Shown: positions 6,578 through 7,912 of the stretch, in pieces
Position numbering within the stretch: position 1 is the first letter of the stretch
How the letters are laid out: every line of letters starts with the position of its first letter
NCBI GenBank assembly: GCA_023433775.1
Contig: JAEYTY010000041.1
Span: 1-7,912, forward strand
From: Pseudomonadota bacterium
GTDB lineage: Bacteria > Pseudomonadota > Alphaproteobacteria > Rhizobiales > Devosiaceae
Reading direction: 5' to 3'
Length of the DNA: 7,912 nt
Notes under the pieces: model-generated
Database searches by the model: none
What the model was told of the DNA's origin: nothing
What the model saw: only the letters and a program-made list of their open reading frames with translations
Translations under genes and position numbers: made by a program

Positions 6578-7590
6578 AGCGCCCTATCGCCCGTCCCACA
6601 AGCACGACTAACGAGATGGTCGAAATCACTCGCGCACCGCGCGCCTTCGAGCCAGGGCGGGCCGAAATCGCGGAAGCCAGTTTTGATCCCGTGCCTGAGC
6701 CGGACCTGATTGCACCCGTGCCGCGCCGCATGAGCTGGCTGGGGCGTGTGCTCTGGACCACGGGCGGCATTCTCGTTTCGGCGGCCCTGGGTCTTGCCGC
6801 GGACCGGCTGATCCGGGACCTGTTTGCCAGCAATGAATGGTTGGGCTGGCTGGGCCTCGGCGTTCTCGGCCTTTTTGTGATGGCAGTGCTGGCGCTGGTG
6901 CTGCGCGAAATGCTCGCCTTGCGCCGCCTCGCCGTACTGGACGCACTCAAGGCAGATGCTGCGCGCGCAACGGAGAGTAACGACCGGAAACTGGCTGGTC
7001 AGGTCGTCGACCATTTGACTGGCGTTTATTCGGGACGCGCCGATCTTGCGAGAGCCCGCCAGCATCTGGGCGACAATCTCGCGCACCTCTTTGACGGCAG
7101 CGAGGTCATCGCACTGGCCGAGCGGGACCTGATGGCGCCACTCGATGCACGGGCAAAGGCGCTGACGGCTGCATCAGCGCGGCGTGTCGCGCTGGTAACG
7201 GCGGTCTCGCCGCGCGCCCTGATAGACATCGCCTTCGTGATCTATGAAAGCGTACGCCTCGCTGGCGCCATTGCCGCGCTCTATGGTGCACGTCCCGGCT
7301 TTTTCGGCTTCTGGCGGCTGGCTGGCTCGGTTCTGGCGCATTTGGCCGTCACGGGTGGACTGGTGCTGACCGATGGCGTTGTCGAACAACTTGTCGGCCA
7401 GGGCATTGCCGCAAAACTGTCGGCGCGGCTGGGCGAAGGCGTGGTCAATGGGTTGATGACCGTACGCGTCGGCATCGCTGCCATGCGGGTGGTCCGCCCC
7501 CTGCCCTTCAATACGTCGCCGCAGCCGATGGTGCGGGACTTTATTCCCGAACTGATGAAAGTCACGCAGGACGCCGGCAAGAGCGCCTGA
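6574..7590 (+). CDS. ycjF: YcjF family inner-membrane protein (DUF697/TIGR01620)
   Basis: 338 residues, close to E. coli YcjF (about 353). The first 50 residues are proline-rich and polar (PVPEPDLIAPVPRR), then come two likely membrane helices at about 57-78 (GRVLWTTGGILVSAALGLAA) and 90-112 (LGWLGLGVLGLFVMAVLALV). A cytoplasmic helical part follows (113-200). The conserved C-terminal DUF697 domain spans about 200-310: SARRVALVTAVSPRALIDIA, IYESVRLAGAIAALYGARPG, FWRLAGSVLAHLAVTGGLVL, and RVGIAAMRVVRPLPF. The last domain includes hydrophobic helices that may also enter the membrane. The ATG lies inside the ycjX stop (ATGA), so translation is coupled and the two products probably work together. 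A membrane-stress role is known only by association in enterobacteria; here no regulator is seen nearby. Confidence 0.9.
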   Translation: MKRPIARPTSTTNEMVEITRAPRAFEPGRAEIAEASFDPVPEPDLIAPVPRRMSWLGRVLWTTGGILVSAALGLAADRLIRDLFASNEWLGWLGLGVLGLFVMAVLALVLREMLALRRLAVLDALKADAARATESNDRKLAGQVVDHLTGVYSGRADLARARQHLGDNLAHLFDGSEVIALAERDLMAPLDARAKALTAASARRVALVTAVSPRALIDIAFVIYESVRLAGAIAALYGARPGFFGFWRLAGSVLAHLAVTGGLVLTDGVVEQLVGQGIAAKLSARLGEGVVNGLMTVRVGIAAMRVVRPLPFNTSPQPMVRDFIPELMKVTQDAGKSA

Positions 7591-7615
7591 TGCTATTCAA
7601 AGATCATTCCGCAAC

Positions 7616-7642
7616 GCCGGGCGTGCCGAAGTGCCGCCCGGC
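7616..7642 (+). other. 8-bp inverted repeat downstream of ycjF
   Basis: GCCGGGCG (7616-7623) can pair with CGCCCGGC (7635-7642) across an 11-base loop, 26 bases after the ycjF stop. The nearest T-run (TTTT at 7658-7661) is 16 bases beyond the stem, so it is a weak terminator candidate at best. It could still protect the 3' end of the ycjXF mRNA. Confidence 0.4.
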
Positions 7643-7676
7643 CCGGAGGCGTCGCGGTTTTAGGTAGTTGATGGTG

Positions 7677-7734
7677 CCCCGAGACGGATTCCGCCTCAAA
7701 GTATAAAAATAACGAGACGAAAGCCGTCTCGGGG
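7677..7734. repeat. Long inverted repeat sharing an arm with the terminator
   Basis: CCCCGAGACGG (7677-7687) and CCGTCTCGGGG (7724-7734) are perfect 11-bp inverted copies, extendable by one G-C pair (7676/7735), around a 36-base AT-rich loop. The arm 7725-7731 is the same one that forms the short terminator stem with 7713-7719, so the two hairpins exclude each other. CGAGACG thus occurs twice on the plus strand and once inverted. Confidence 0.75.
7701..7731 (-). terminator. Intrinsic terminator for a leftward transcript
   Basis: On the minus strand, CGAGACG (7731-7725), loop GCTTT, and CGTCTCG (7719-7713) form a 7-bp stem followed directly by TTATTTTTATAC (7712-7701), a T-rich tract. The stem lies about 30 bases after the stop codon at 7763-7765 of the leftward open frame, normal spacing for a terminator. 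In the rightward direction the stem is not followed by T residues. Confidence 0.65.
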
Positions 7735-7762
7735 CGTCGGGATTTCTGGCGAAGGGAGTTTC

Positions 7763-7912
7763 CTAGGGGAACGTTACCGTCACGAACCCATCTCCGAGCC
7801 CAGCCTCCTTGCGACGATGAAGAGGCCTCCCGACTGTCACCGGGCAGTTGATCGTCACAACTCCACCGCTGCCCGGCTGATGGGGGGAGAATAATGCGCG
7901 TGGGGGGAGCGG
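7763..7912 (-). CDS. Possible C-terminal end of an unrecognised protein (cut by window edge)
   Basis: This minus-strand frame is open from the right edge for 49 codons to a TAG at 7765-7763. The last residues include SGGVVTINCPVTVG and end in GDGFVTVTFP, with two beta-like stretches and one Cys. I do not recognise it. Support comes mainly from the intrinsic terminator about 30 bases downstream on the same strand. Third-position GC is about 67% by hand count, lower than expected for the flanking genes, so the evidence is moderate. The start and most of the gene would lie outside the window. An alternative is that the region is non-coding, with a rightward gene starting at ATG 7894 behind a GGGGGGAG stretch. 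Confidence 0.38.
   Translation of the reverse strand, partial: PLPPRALFSPHQPGSGGVVTINCPVTVGRPLHRRKEAGLGDGFVTVTFP
7881..7909 (+). repeat. Two direct copies of TGGGGGGAG, 20 bp apart
   Basis: TGGGGGGAG occurs at 7881-7889 and 7901-7909, each with a run of six G. The 20-base period is close to two helical turns. The right edge cuts the context, so it is unclear whether more copies follow. If the leftward frame is coding, the repeats fall in different codon phases, so they are not a repeated peptide. Confidence 0.5.

Noticed and set aside
7817..7894. Small rightward open frame of 25 codons whose TAA overlaps the ATG at 7894
   Set aside because: No ribosome binding site, no family features, and it lies opposite the better-supported leftward frame; could be revisited with sequence to the right.
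7598..7910. Second leftward frame open through the terminator region down to about 7600
   Set aside because: It runs through the terminator hairpin and AT-rich tract, no start is visible, and the product looks like random translation.

Overview
The window looks like chromosomal DNA of a flagellated alphaproteobacterium, probably of the order Hyphomicrobiales (Rhizobiales) or a relative. This rests on gene content: flgE-flgK order, a MetA-type homoserine acyltransferase, a P-loop protein that I recognise as an alphaproteobacterial family, a ycjX-ycjF pair, and GC-rich DNA. The species cannot be fixed from sequence alone.

Layout. Positions 1-2940 are a leftward flagellar operon. It holds flgE (hook protein, unusually long at 712 residues) followed by flgK (first hook-filament junction protein), which is cut by the left edge. 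Positions 2941-3198 are a divergent intergenic region. On the flgE side it carries a strong match to a sigma-54 (RpoN) -24/-12 promoter, an AT-rich tract, and a cluster of CGGCA/TGCCG half-sites about 90-125 bp upstream of the inferred transcription start. This layout resembles the FlbD/ftr-controlled sigma-54 flagellar promoters of Caulobacter.

Positions 3199-5042 run rightward: a conserved P-loop protein of unknown function, a GC-rich hairpin at its stop codon, then metA (homoserine O-acyltransferase, first committed step to methionine). The MetA residue at position 111, known to set acyl-CoA specificity, is Ala rather than the Glu or Gly of characterised enzymes. Positions 5126-7590 hold ycjX and ycjF, which overlap by ATGA and form a two-gene unit; ycjX probably starts with TTG.

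Positions 7591-7762 are non-coding. They contain an 8-bp inverted repeat behind ycjF and a leftward intrinsic terminator whose stem arm occurs three times, so two exclusive hairpins are possible. This terminator suggests that the leftward open frame at 7912-7763 is the C-terminal end of a gene entering from the right edge, although that fragment is not recognised.

No tRNA, rRNA, CRISPR array, transposase or phage gene was seen. The window is mostly conserved core genome. The points most worth a second look are the flgE regulatory region, the enlarged hook protein with a duplicated central domain, and MetA Ala111.
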